Source: Acidobacteriota bacterium (GTDB taxonomy: Bacteria > Acidobacteriota > Terriglobia > Acidiferrales > UBA7541). From it: DNA of 64,000 nucleotides. Below, piece by piece: positions 1 to 8,150 of the stretch (the first letter of the stretch is position 1; each line of letters starts with the position of its first letter). Position numbers and translations under genes: made by a program. The notes under the pieces were generated by a model. It was not told the origin of the DNA. It did not search any database and saw nothing but the letters and a program-made list of their open reading frames with translations. The stretch covers positions 34,954-98,953 of the forward strand of contig PMTV01000050.1 in NCBI GenBank assembly GCA_003167215.1, read 5' to 3'.

Positions 1-1
1 G

Positions 2-460
2 GGTGAAGTTACGCACGATCAGGTCAATTTAATGCTGCGGTTGTACGATATCCGTCGCGAACCTCGCCTTCGTGAAGCGCGTCAATGGTTCATGGATAAT
101 TTCCGCCCCGCCACGATGGACGACGTGATGAAGCAATATCCTCCGGCGAGCCAGGAAAACGCTTACTTCCGCATGGTCATGAGTTACTGGGATATGGTGG
201 CCAGTATCGTCAACCGAGGATTGATCGATGAAGAATTGTTCTTCGAGAACTCCGGGGAGCAGTGGATCGTTTGGGAACGCTTGAAGCCCGTAGTCGGTCC
301 GTGGCGGGCGCTTTTCAAAAATCCGCACATGCTCAAGAATCTTGAAGAACATTGCAAGCGCCTGGAGGCCTGGCGCGAAAAGCGTTCGCCCGGAACAAAC
401 CAGGCGATGCGTGACATGTTTGCCCAAATGGAAAAGGCCACGCCAGCCGCAAAGAAATAG
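2..460 (+). CDS. Hypothetical protein, 5' end outside the window
   Basis: The reading frame is open from the first bases of the window (GEVTHDQVNLM...) and ends at a stop at 458-460, so the true start lies upstream and the ATG at 32 is probably internal. About 152 residues are visible. They are soluble, rich in Trp, Arg and Glu, and predicted helical, with no signal peptide or membrane span. The pattern (FRMVMSYWDMVASIVNRGLI then ENSGEQWIVWERL) resembles small DUF4760-like helical proteins, but this is a loose resemblance and I assign no function. The next gene is 214 bp downstream and behaves as a separate unit. Confidence 0.6.
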   Translation, partial: GEVTHDQVNLMLRLYDIRREPRLREARQWFMDNFRPATMDDVMKQYPPASQENAYFRMVMSYWDMVASIVNRGLIDEELFFENSGEQWIVWERLKPVVGPWRALFKNPHMLKNLEEHCKRLEAWREKRSPGTNQAMRDMFAQMEKATPAAKK

Positions 461-674
461 GCTGGCCGGGATTGAGCGGGAGCGAGGGGCGCACACGGCC
501 GCCCAAGTCGATGCCTCAAACACCTCGACTGCGGCAATTTCCCTAGGTTTTCGTGGGGAATTTGTGATAGCTTTTCTCAGACCCCGCGATCAGATTTTTT
601 TATAAGACGTAAGGAATCCGGGAGCATTGCTTAGTTTTCCGCCCTACCCAGGGCATCCGGAGAGGAATATCCAA

Positions 675-1511
675 ATGAATGTCCGTCATCCTGTCATTTC
701 TACTCTCGTGCTCGTAATCTGCCTGGCGCTGGTAGTGCCTCCCGATGTCGCGGCTCAGGCAGCCCAAAGCGCCGGGAAAATCACTGCGGTGGTGCCGATC
801 GTGAACGTGATTCGAGGCGCCCAGCAAGTGCCCGCTTCAACTTCTCAGCAAGTATTTTGGGGCGATGTTATTAATACCGGGCATCTGGCGCGCGCTCGCG
901 TCGCCTTGGATGACGGCTCGATTCTGAGTGTCGGCTCGGATTCCAACTTGGCGATTGCCAAGCATGATGCCGCACAGCAGCAGACCGACCTGGATTTGAA
1001 TTACGGGCGCGTCCGCGCCAAAGCGGCCAAGCTCGTGAAGCCGGATGCCCACTTCCAGATCCGCACTCCCGTCGGTGTTGCCGGCGTCGTCGGCACAGAC
1101 ATGGCCGTAATATTTGACGCTAACGGAAAGATGGAGGTCTTCTGCATCGAGGGCGCCTGCAAGGTTTGTGACACGGGCGGACACTGCGTTCTGATGAAGG
1201 GTGGCCAGGAATCCAGTGTTCGTAGCAACGAACCGCCGTCTCAGCCTGTTCAAGCTACGCCACTGAACATGACCGAGGCCGTAAATACAACTGCCACATC
1301 TGGCGCTGGTGCGGCCGGCGGAGGACTTGGAGTTGCCGGCGGCGTGGCCGTCGGAGTGGGTGCCGCAGTGGCAGCTACGGTCGCAATCGTGGTGGTCCGC
1401 GTTGTCACCAAAACACAATCTTGCGGCACGACCCCGACGAACACCGGCGTCCACGCCAATTGCACGAAGATCGATACCGGCGGGAAAATTAACGGACAGC
1501 GGGTGCCCTAG
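675..1511 (+). CDS. Secreted FecR-domain protein with C-terminal hydrophobic segment
   Basis: The 278-residue protein has a Sec signal peptide (about residues 1-28, ending DVAAQA) and a FecR-type beta-rich domain at about 35-155, including 'GDVINTGHLARARVALDDGS' and 'FQIRTPVGVAGVVGTD'. A Gly/Ala/Val-rich hydrophobic stretch around 210-245 could be a membrane anchor, followed by a short polar tail with two Cys. FecR domains are best known as periplasmic sensors or binding modules, but here there is no neighbouring sigma factor or TonB receptor, so a regulatory role is not supported. The start at 675 is chosen because the signal peptide begins there and a GAGAGG motif lies just upstream. An in-frame upstream codon at 627 would add a non-signal-like extension. 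Confidence 0.85.
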   Translation: MNVRHPVISTLVLVICLALVVPPDVAAQAAQSAGKITAVVPIVNVIRGAQQVPASTSQQVFWGDVINTGHLARARVALDDGSILSVGSDSNLAIAKHDAAQQQTDLDLNYGRVRAKAAKLVKPDAHFQIRTPVGVAGVVGTDMAVIFDANGKMEVFCIEGACKVCDTGGHCVLMKGGQESSVRSNEPPSQPVQATPLNMTEAVNTTATSGAGAAGGGLGVAGGVAVGVGAAVAATVAIVVVRVVTKTQSCGTTPTNTGVHANCTKIDTGGKINGQRVP

Positions 1512-1556
1512 CTGCCGTGGCGTCGAGTCGGCGCCCTGTAGAGTTCAAAAACCTCA

Positions 1557-1901
1557 TTGCTCACACATCTTCTTCTTCGCTTCGTGATCGGCGGAATTAT
1601 CGTTTGTGGCTTTGCTGCGATCAGCGACGTCTTGAAACCGAAAAGCTTCGCCGGACTTTTTGGCGCTGCGCCGTCGGTGGCCTTGGCTACCCTGTGGATG
1701 ACGATTTCCTCAGAGGGTAAAATCTACGCCGCAGCGGAAACTCGCTCGATGATTGCTGGTGCCGCTGCATTTTTCATTTATGCCTCCTGCGCGACCTGGC
1801 TGCTGATGAAGGGCCAGTGGTCCAGCCTTTCGGTTACCGTGAGTCTGATCCCGGTGTGGTTAGCCGTTTCTCTTGGTCTTTGGTTTTTGCTGCTGAGGTA
1901 A
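1557..1901 (+). CDS. DUF3147-type small membrane protein, first copy
   Basis: The 114-residue protein has four hydrophobic segments covering most of its length (LLLRFVIGGIIVCGFAAI; FGAAPSVALATLWMTI; MIAGAAAFFIYASCATWLL; VSLIPVWLAVSLGLWFLLL). It starts with TTG, because a TAG stop lies in frame 15 bp upstream and no other start fits. The layout matches DUF3147-family inner-membrane proteins of unknown function. The stop codon is immediately followed by the ATG of a second, related gene, so the two are almost certainly co-translated and may form a heteromer. There is no convincing ribosome-binding site for the TTG, so the start is uncertain. Confidence 0.75.
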   Translation: MLTHLLLRFVIGGIIVCGFAAISDVLKPKSFAGLFGAAPSVALATLWMTISSEGKIYAAAETRSMIAGAAAFFIYASCATWLLMKGQWSSLSVTVSLIPVWLAVSLGLWFLLLR

Positions 1902-2345
1902 ATGTTCTTGAATATCAGCGTCAATTTGTCGGCACTGCGCCAAGCGAAATGGTACCAATTTGCTCTACGATTCCTATTCGGAGGAGCCATCTGCGTTCTT
2001 GCGGGTATCGTCGCGAATAAATATGGACCCGCAGTCGGCGGCCTGTTTATGGCTTTTCCTGCTATCTTTCCTGCAAGCGCGACGTTACTTGAAAACGAAC
2101 AGAAAGAAAAAAAGGAACGAGCTGGATTGCACGGCACGATCCGCGGAAGAAGAGTCGCCGGTGTTGATGCAGCCGGCGCCGCCATGGGAAGCATCGGAAT
2201 GATCGTGTTTGCCGCGATTGTCTGGGGGCTCCTGCCGAAGCACCCTGCTCCCGCGGTGTTGATCGGCGCGACCACAGCCTGGTTTGGCGTTTCTGTGTTC
2301 GTCTGGCACATGCGCAGCATGTGGGTGCACTCGCGCAAGTGTTGA
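1902..2345 (+). CDS. DUF3147-like membrane protein, second copy
   Basis: The 147-residue membrane protein has its ATG directly abutting the stop of the preceding DUF3147 gene (zero intergenic bases), which indicates translational coupling. It repeats the family plan: a first helix (FALRFLFGGAICVLAGIVA), a 'GPAVGGLFMAFPAIFPAS' segment comparable to 'FAGLFGAAPSVALA' in copy one, a charged cytoplasmic loop rich in Lys/Glu/Arg, and two C-terminal helices. The charged loop between helices two and three is longer than in copy one. Function is unknown. The pair is convergent with the barrel-like gene downstream. Confidence 0.75.
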   Translation: MFLNISVNLSALRQAKWYQFALRFLFGGAICVLAGIVANKYGPAVGGLFMAFPAIFPASATLLENEQKEKKERAGLHGTIRGRRVAGVDAAGAAMGSIGMIVFAAIVWGLLPKHPAPAVLIGATTAWFGVSVFVWHMRSMWVHSRKC

Positions 2346-2411
2346 ATTGAACAGTGTTTTCCGGGCATCAATTATTTCCCCAGGTGCAGTCATATATGTG
2401 TAATGCCTCGG

Positions 2412-3173
2412 TCATTCTTTCTCGAAAGGCCGGGAAGGCAGCAAGAACTGCAACCCAAAGTAGCCAACGAAATATGGCTGGGTGGTTCCTGCTGTTTGCA
2501 TGCTGCGTCCGGCCATTAAGAGGAGGATTACCGGAGGGTGTATCTTGTAGCGGAGTCCTCCCTCCAGCGTTTCTTGGTTCGTGGATGGATGGAATGTTCC
2601 CGTTGAGTAAAATTCCGCGTCCAGTTCCAGGTTCTTTGTAAAGTCATGGCCGACGACAAGGCCTGCGAGCCACCCGTCCGGCCCGCGGTGTACGAGATTG
2701 TAGCCAGCCTCCCAATTCAGATCGATCGGGCCAAGCTTTTTAGAAAATTCGAGAGGCAAGATCAAGCTCGCACCTCGCGGGGTGATTCCTCGCTCGACGG
2801 AGTTATTCGGATTATTGATGGAGAGCTGCGGAAAAAGTGACATAGCGAATCCCGAGTCCTGATTGTCGTAGAATCGCCATTTCACTCCCAATTGGTCCTG
2901 CCCCAGCCCGTATTTCACCGGCGAGGGATTGTCCACGCGCAGCCACGCGTTTTCGTAAGTCAACTGGATTCGATCGCCGAGGCCAAGGTTGATGTCTACG
3001 TCCGGAGTGTGCGCGACCGAATGGTCGGGATAAAGAAAAGGCATGTAGGCCAGATTAATCTCCCATTGCAGGTTTCCAGGGGTGCCGGGATCGTTGGTGT
3101 AATACGGCGGCCCGCCCTGCGCAAAAACGGCGGGGCAAGAAAATAAAAGAAGGCAGACTAGCCGGGAGGAAAT
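2412..3173 (-). CDS. Outer-membrane beta-barrel-like secreted protein; start codon problematic
   Basis: The mature protein (about 235 residues after 'CPAVFAQ') is rich in alternating hydrophobic and aromatic beta strands such as 'DRIQLTYENAWLR' and 'FVGYFGLQFLLP', with an aromatic near the C-terminus. This fits an outer-membrane barrel of the phenol-degradation MetA-like transporter class, an assignment by style rather than by firm homology. A signal peptide is obvious (SSRLVCLLLFSCPAVFAQ), but no ATG, GTG or TTG lies between the upstream tRNA-Cys and that peptide. The only near-cognate start is ATT at 3173-3171, two bases after the tRNA CCA end. The frame stays open back through the tRNA to an ATG at 3371, and a GTG inside the tRNA is also in frame. 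The C-terminal assignment is much surer than the start. Confidence 0.7.
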   Translation of the reverse strand: MSSRLVCLLLFSCPAVFAQGGPPYYTNDPGTPGNLQWEINLAYMPFLYPDHSVAHTPDVDINLGLGDRIQLTYENAWLRVDNPSPVKYGLGQDQLGVKWRFYDNQDSGFAMSLFPQLSINNPNNSVERGITPRGASLILPLEFSKKLGPIDLNWEAGYNLVHRGPDGWLAGLVVGHDFTKNLELDAEFYSTGTFHPSTNQETLEGGLRYKIHPPVILLLMAGRSMQTAGTTQPYFVGYFGLQFLLPSRPFEKE

Positions 3174-3175
3174 TT

Positions 3176-3250
3176 TGGAGGCGCGGGCGAGAATCGAACT
3201 CGCGTATGAAGGTTTTGCAGACCTCTCCCTTACCACTTGGGTACCGCGCC
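3176..3250 (-). tRNA. tRNA-Cys (anticodon GCA), CCA encoded
   Basis: The minus strand folds into a cloverleaf. The acceptor stem is GGCGCGG (3250-3244) paired with CCGCGCC (3186-3180), followed by discriminator T at 3179 and genomically encoded CCA at 3178-3176. The D arm contains AGTGGTA. The anticodon stem is GAGGT/ACCTT with loop CTGCAAA and anticodon GCA at 3218-3216. The T arm is GCGAG-TTCGATT-CTCGC. Length is 75 nt including CCA, with a short variable loop. All stems are fully paired apart from one G-T pair in the anticodon stem. The matching synthetase gene cysS is also in the window (19333-20772), though not adjacent. Confidence 0.96.
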
Positions 3251-3372
3251 TTAGATTCAAAGTATAACGAAAATCGCGTTCCGTTTCAGCCCGGAAAAGA
3301 CGCGCGAGGTTCCATTCGCCGCCAAATGGGGCCGGCCAGAATTTAGGTTGGCCATCAATATTTATTCCCAAT

Positions 3373-5067
3373 TTATTTTATGTGCAGCTCGTAGGGCAGG
3401 CGCGCCTGGATGGGTTCCATGAGGCCCAGAATGTGTTGCAGCGTGGCTTCCAGGGATCTTGATTCGTTCATCTGTTCTTTTTCGCGCTCAAGAAGCTGCT
3501 GAAAGAAAGTCTTCTCTTCGGGAAGGCGCACGATGCGAACGGAATCGCTCGCGGGGATGTGGGCCAGCCGCTTGGCGACTTCGATTGCGTGGTCCGTACC
3601 TCCCAGCTCGTCAACGAGCCCCAGGTCTTTGGCCTGCGCTCCAGACCAGACGCGGCCCTTGCCGACTTTGTCCACCGCTTCCACGGACATTTTACGGCCC
3701 GCAGCCACGCCCTTTGTGAATTCGTCGTAGGTTTCGTGCAGAGACTTTTCAATGTAATCGCGCTGGGCCGGGGTGAAATTCTGTTGCGCGGAAAAAAGCG
3801 TGGCGTTGTCGCTGGTGGCGACGTAATCCGTGCTGACGCCAAGCAGATTGAAGAGTCCCGACACATTCAGCTTGCCGATCAAGACGCCGATCGAGCCGGT
3901 TATAGTGTTCGGATCCGCGACGATTTTGTCCGCAGGCGAGGCGATCCAGTAACCGCCGGAAGCAGCAACATCCGACATGGAAACGACTACGGGTTTCACT
4001 TCGTGCGCGAGCTCCACTTCCCTGCGAATCACTTCGCTGCCAACCACAGAGCCACCACCGGAATCCACGCGCAGAACGATGGCTTTGATACTCGAGTCCA
4101 TGCGCGCTTTGCGAATGTCCGCGGCCACCGAATCGCCGCCCATAATGGATCCGCCGGCGGGTGTGGTGCCGGAACTTCCGGAGACGATCAGGCCACTGGC
4201 GTAAACGATGGCGATTTTCTGCAGGGCAAAATTCGGTGCGTTCAGCGAAGTGCGGTAGCTATTCAGAGAAATCGGATTCCAGCCACCTGCGCGTCTTTTG
4301 AAGAAGTCCTGGACCTGGTCCCAATAACCGAGCTTGTCAACGATCTTGGTCGCCAGTGCATCGCCGGTAGCGAGCGGGCCACGGTTAAGAATTGCTTCAA
4401 ATTCATCGCGGCTCATGCCGCGCGCTTTGGAAGTGTCGCCTAGATATTGTTCGTAAACGCTGTGCAGAAGCGATTCCACCTCTTCTTTGTGCGCCGGGGT
4501 AAATTTTTTCTCGGTAAACATGTTTCCGGCAGTCTTGAACTCGGCGATGTGATAGTACTCGGGGACGATTTTCAGCTTGTCGAGCGTGCCGCGGACAAAA
4601 ATAGCCTCTGCCATCATTCCGCGAATGCTAACAGGCGTGGTGGGCACGAGCCAGATTTGCTGGCAAGCGCTGGCGAGATAATATTCCTGGTTTTGGATGC
4701 CGTCATAGCCCAGATAACAAATGCTGGGTTTGCCGCTCGCGCGGAACGCAAGCAGATGATTGCGAATCTCTTCGAGTTTTGCCCAGCCGGTTTCGAGCGG
4801 AGCGATACGGACTACTAGACCGGTGATGCGTGGATCGGTGCGAGCGTTGTCGAGCGCGTCGAGATAATCATGCAGGACAGGAATGGTGCCGTTGAAGGCG
4901 CTGAAAAAGTCCGGGACGCGCTGCTCTTCGATTTGGCCGGTCGCGTCGATAACCAGGACGGAATTCGAGGCGACGCGGATGCCCGGCTTCGAAGCGGCCC
5001 AAATAATGAGGATCACAAAAACAAACAATACGATGATTACAATCGCTCGCCGCTTGCCCCAAGTCAT
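3373..5067 (-). CDS. sppA: Signal peptide peptidase SppA, long (67K-like) type
   Basis: This inner-membrane protease degrades cleaved signal peptides. The protein has one N-terminal membrane helix (about residues 10-26), then the two tandem S49 domains of the long SppA form. Counted from the first ATG at 5073, the catalytic Lys is K180 in 'IAEFKTAGN' in the first domain. The nucleophile is S372 in 'SDVAASGGYWIAS' in the second, after 'LRVDSGGGSVVGSEVI'. Both residues of the Ser/Lys dyad are therefore present. The start at 5067 is preferred because GAGGTG (5075-5080) sits seven bases upstream, whereas it is only one base from the ATG at 5073. Length (564 residues) is normal for the long form. 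The gene is transcribed away from a decayed intergenic region and has its own promoter-like sequence. Confidence 0.95.
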   Translation of the reverse strand: MTWGKRRAIVIIVLFVFVILIIWAASKPGIRVASNSVLVIDATGQIEEQRVPDFFSAFNGTIPVLHDYLDALDNARTDPRITGLVVRIAPLETGWAKLEEIRNHLLAFRASGKPSICYLGYDGIQNQEYYLASACQQIWLVPTTPVSIRGMMAEAIFVRGTLDKLKIVPEYYHIAEFKTAGNMFTEKKFTPAHKEEVESLLHSVYEQYLGDTSKARGMSRDEFEAILNRGPLATGDALATKIVDKLGYWDQVQDFFKRRAGGWNPISLNSYRTSLNAPNFALQKIAIVYASGLIVSGSSGTTPAGGSIMGGDSVAADIRKARMDSSIKAIVLRVDSGGGSVVGSEVIRREVELAHEVKPVVVSMSDVAASGGYWIASPADKIVADPNTITGSIGVLIGKLNVSGLFNLLGVSTDYVATSDNATLFSAQQNFTPAQRDYIEKSLHETYDEFTKGVAAGRKMSVEAVDKVGKGRVWSGAQAKDLGLVDELGGTDHAIEVAKRLAHIPASDSVRIVRLPEEKTFFQQLLEREKEQMNESRSLEATLQHILGLMEPIQARLPYELHIK

Positions 5068-5105
5068 GGTCATTCACCTCTTACCCGCGCGCGTGGGAGA
5101 AATGG

Positions 5106-5134
5106 CTGATACCGCGGGCTGGTACCGCTGACAA
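5106..5134 (-). promoter_or_regulatory. Putative sigma-70 promoter for sppA
   Basis: On the minus strand, TTGTCA (5134-5129) and TATCAG (5111-5106) are separated by 17 bp and point toward sppA, about 40 bp from its start. Five of six bases match at -35 and four of six at -10. No other good pair was seen here. Confidence 0.45.
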
Positions 5135-5390
5135 CAAGGTAGCATCGAGGCGGGCAAAACTCCAATTTGGGCTGCGGTTGATGTGTTCACGGCGAATATT
5201 CTTGCTGCTACCAGAGCGGCAGAAACGGAACAAAAAGGAGGATATCCATTTCTGAATTTTTTGGCGATTTGAGCATGTCGCGCTCGTTTGTTTTCAGTGA
5301 GTTGGAGCATGTTCTACTTCCTGAGTTTGGCGATTTAATTTTGCAGCTTCGGTGTTCGCGGGGGGATCCAGAGGAACAGAAAATGCAAGA

Positions 5391-5420
5391 GCAGATCCCT
5401 CGCTGCGCTCGGGATGACAG
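5391..5420. repeat. Dispersed palindromic-like repeat ('CHPERSEG' type)
   Basis: The segment contains ATCCCTCGCTGCGCTCGGGA plus flanks, with inverted ATCCC/GGGAT arms. Its minus-strand translation gives the 'CHPERSEGS' string, a known hallmark of a short dispersed repeat often mis-annotated as protein. One copy was seen here. It lies in the roughly 590-bp stretch between the sppA start and the regulator remnant, which otherwise shows no gene I trust. A minus-strand frame over about 5420-5640 has gene-like codon choice but is interrupted by this repeat and is not recognised. Confidence 0.6.
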
Positions 5421-5653
5421 TGGACAGAAATCGGGGACTCGTTCGGAGCGGAATGAGTATTCTCTCCGGATGCGTTCTGGTGCTGCACAATTACGATGTG
5501 CTTGGTGGGATGCTTAACCCATTCTCCGAACTCGTTGATGTGAGTGTAGGCGTGCACGGCTTTGACCACGGAAGAGGCTGTAACTTTGACGATTTCCGCG
5601 CACTCGATAACCGATTCCAGGGCAAGCGGACGGCTCTTCGGCGACGGGCAAAA

Positions 5654-5950
5654 ATGCCTGTGGCATGGACGGGCGTGGCGTCGCGATGGCCGGGCTTTTT
5701 GAAAATGGGACGCACGATTCTGGCTGCCGCGGGATTTCATCCAGAGAGCCTGCTATTTCGCGATGCTCGCAAGGCAAATTGGCAGCGAGGTTTGAAAGAG
5801 ACTGCGGCGGTTGTTTGCGATTCGGTGACCGCGTCAGAACTGCCGAAAACATTTCGTGTGGTGCAATTCCCTCTCGTTTCGGAAGCTACTTTGGCGGAGC
5901 TACGGCGTTACGAGAAGTTCATCCGCAATCCGCTCGTTCCTTCAGTGTGA
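5654..5950 (+). pseudogene. Remnant of a regulator-type protein (C-terminal domain only)
   Basis: From about 5680 the plus frame reads like the effector or output domain that follows a GntR-type HTH in some acidobacterial regulators. Fragments are 'LAAAGFHPESLLFRDAR', 'GLKETAAVVCDSVTASELPK' and 'FPLVSEATLAELRRYEKFI', ending with a normal stop at 5948-5950. No DNA-binding HTH could be read upstream in any frame, and the preceding bases contain a dispersed repeat and frame breaks. I interpret this as a 5'-truncated relic. Alternatively it is a short stand-alone protein starting at ATG 5654, although no ribosome-binding site supports that. The family assignment comes from memory of similar C-termini and is tentative. 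Confidence 0.4.
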
Positions 5951-6017
5951 CCCTGTGGCGATGAAATCCCCGATCGACTACGAAGCCTAAAAAAAAAGGC
6001 AAGGACACGTCAAAACC

Positions 6018-6046
6018 CGCACCCTTCGAAAAACGAAGAGTGCGGC
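6018..6046. repeat. Short perfect-loop hairpin
   Basis: CCGCACCCTTCG (6018-6029) and CGAAGAGTGCGG (6035-6046) form a 12-bp stem with one mismatch around an AAAAA loop. A smaller A-rich hairpin (GCCT...AGGC) lies just upstream at about 5985-6000. There is no T-tract, so it looks more like a dispersed intergenic hairpin than an intrinsic terminator, although it lies between the regulator relic and the next gene. Confidence 0.45.
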
Positions 6047-6211
6047 ACCCTGAAATTCGGTCTTCGGCGTAGGGGGAGTACGGTGTGCTGCCGAGGGGTC
6101 TCTGTGGCAGGGCGCTTCGTAAGTCCTTTGGCACTGCTCTTAAGCTGTACTTTCGTCCAGTTGTTCGGCGGCGGCACGCACGCGCATCATCGAAGCAGGG
6201 ATTAGCCTGCA

Positions 6212-8047
6212 TTGGCATTTGTGTCGGTGCCACTAGATCGAAACACCTGGAGAAGACCTTTGCGTCGCGCGCACCAATGGCTCGTTGTCGCGTTCATACT
6301 TGTGCAATTGGGCTGCTCGGGCACAACGAAGACGCCTGGAACGCCGCCAGCGCAGATCGCTGTGAGCGTGATGCCGACCGCCGCGAATGTGCGAGCAGGA
6401 GCGACGCAGCCTTTTACTGCCAGCGTAACCGGCACAACGAATCAGAATGTGACCTGGTCGGTGAATGGGGTTGCGGGCGGCAACGCGACAAGCGGAACGA
6501 TCAGCGGGTCGGGGGTGTACACCGCTCCGGCTAGCTTGCCGAATTCAAACGCGATCACGATCGGCGCCGCGTCCGCTGCGGATTCCAGCGCGAGCGGAAC
6601 GAGCAAGGTCACGTTGTGGAATGCCACGCCGACGGTCAGCAGCGTAACTCCGACGAGTTTTACCGCGGGCGCCTATACGCTTACGGTGACGGGCAGCAAT
6701 TTCGTGAGTGGCGCGCAAGTGCTGTTTGGAGGCGCGGCGGTCACTACGGCCTATGTTTCAGCTACGCAGCTTACCGCGACGGGTTCGGAATCCAGCGCGG
6801 GACTATTTGCCGTCAGCGTGAGCAATCCGAATCCAGGGAGCAGCACTTCTTCAGGCATCAACGTGACGGTGACGTCGCAATCCGGCGGCAATCCTCCACC
6901 GCCGAGCGCTTGCAGCGCAATCAGCCTCGGGCAGGGCGGCAGCCTCAACGGCTTCCTTCCCTTTCCGGCGGATAACGCATGGAACCAGAATATTGCAGAC
7001 GCGACGGTGGATCCGAATTCCGCCGCGATTATTAATTTCATCGGAGCAGGCGATCCGGTGCATCCGGATTTCGGCTCCGGCGAGTATCAAGGATCGAGCA
7101 TTGGAATTCCTTACATCGTGGTTGATTCAGACCAAGCGCCGGTGGCGATTAATTTCACAGCCTATGGAGACGAGAGCGATCCCGGGCCGATGCCGGTTCC
7201 GGCGAGCGCGCCGATAGAGGGATATCCGAATCCGGGAAGCGGCGACCGGCACGTGCTGGTTCTCGACAACAGCAACTGCTGGCTGTACGAACTCTACAGC
7301 TCGTATCCGCAGAGTGATGGGAGTTGGAATGCGGCGTCCGCAGCGGTGTGGGATTTGACGGCAGACGAGCAGCGGCCACTGACGTGGACATCCGCCGATG
7401 CCGCGGGGCTTTCGGTTTTCGCCGGGCTCGCGCGCTACGACGAAGTTGCCAGCGGGGAAATCAAGCACGCGCTACGGTTCACGCTGCAAGACAGCCGCGC
7501 GGCTTTCGTGCCGCCGGCTTCGCACTGGGCTGCGAATTCAACGAATGCGAATGCCGCTCCCATGGGCATGCGTCTGAGGCTGAAAGCGAGTTTTGATATT
7601 TCGCAGTTTTCGGCCACGAACCAGGTGATTCTGACGGCGCTGCAGCAGTACGGCATGATCATGGCTGACAACGGCTCAAACATGTACATCAGCGGCGCGC
7701 CGGACGATCGCTGGGATAACGATGACCTGCACAATCTGGATCAGGTCACGGCTTCGGACTTCGAAGTGGTGACGATGAATCCGATCTACACGCAAGCTAA
7801 CTTGCCTACCGGAGCAGCACCGGCGATTTCGAGCTTCACGGCAAGTCCCTCGACGGTTTCCGCCGGGGCGCAAGTGACGCTGCAATGGAATGTAACGGGA
7901 GCGTCGTATTTCGATGTGACGCCGGAAGTTGGCGCGATCCGCGGCGCGAGTGTGGTGGTTACGCCGTCGCAGACTACGACGTTTACGCTCAACGCGACGA
8001 ACGAATTCGGACGCACGACTTCAACCGTCACTGTTACGGTGCAGTGA
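6212..8047 (+). CDS. Large secreted lipoprotein with Ig-like (Big, IPT/TIG) domains
   Basis: A hydrophobic N-terminal segment (WLVVAFILVQLGC) ends in Cys and suggests a lipoprotein signal, although Gln at -3 is atypical. A bacterial Ig-like repeat follows at about residues 48-135 ('VTWSVNGVAGGN', 'GSGVYTAPASLP'). An IPT/TIG domain is at about 140-220 ('SVTPTSFTAGAYTLTVTGSNF'). A larger unrecognised middle domain runs to about 525 ('FPADNAWNQNI', 'NGSNMYISGAPDDRWDNDDL'), and a final Ig-like repeat ends in 'TVTVTVQ'. The middle domain resembles secreted proteins of unknown role in soil bacteria. The start is ambiguous: TTG 6212, GTG 6221 and GTG 6227 are all in frame. A cell-surface or binding role is inferred from the architecture. 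Confidence 0.8.
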   Translation: MAFVSVPLDRNTWRRPLRRAHQWLVVAFILVQLGCSGTTKTPGTPPAQIAVSVMPTAANVRAGATQPFTASVTGTTNQNVTWSVNGVAGGNATSGTISGSGVYTAPASLPNSNAITIGAASAADSSASGTSKVTLWNATPTVSSVTPTSFTAGAYTLTVTGSNFVSGAQVLFGGAAVTTAYVSATQLTATGSESSAGLFAVSVSNPNPGSSTSSGINVTVTSQSGGNPPPPSACSAISLGQGGSLNGFLPFPADNAWNQNIADATVDPNSAAIINFIGAGDPVHPDFGSGEYQGSSIGIPYIVVDSDQAPVAINFTAYGDESDPGPMPVPASAPIEGYPNPGSGDRHVLVLDNSNCWLYELYSSYPQSDGSWNAASAAVWDLTADEQRPLTWTSADAAGLSVFAGLARYDEVASGEIKHALRFTLQDSRAAFVPPASHWAANSTNANAAPMGMRLRLKASFDISQFSATNQVILTALQQYGMIMADNGSNMYISGAPDDRWDNDDLHNLDQVTASDFEVVTMNPIYTQANLPTGAAPAISSFTASPSTVSAGAQVTLQWNVTGASYFDVTPEVGAIRGASVVVTPSQTTTFTLNATNEFGRTTSTVTVTVQ

Positions 8048-8150
8048 GCAGCCGCCTCTGACCAACCCCTTCGCTCTACTCTGATCGATAAACCCCGGGC
8101 AGAATTAAGAGAAGGCGAAGCTATCTAGGCGTGATTGATTTGGAGCGGTC

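Noticed and set aside
3559..4443. Long plus-strand open frame opposite sppA
   Set aside because: Lies wholly antisense to a gene with catalytic motifs, no start context, low-complexity shadow composition.
5294..5740. Minus-strand frame with 'CHPERSEGS'
   Set aside because: The string comes from a dispersed nucleotide repeat; the frame is a composite of repeat and decayed sequence without a recognisable domain.
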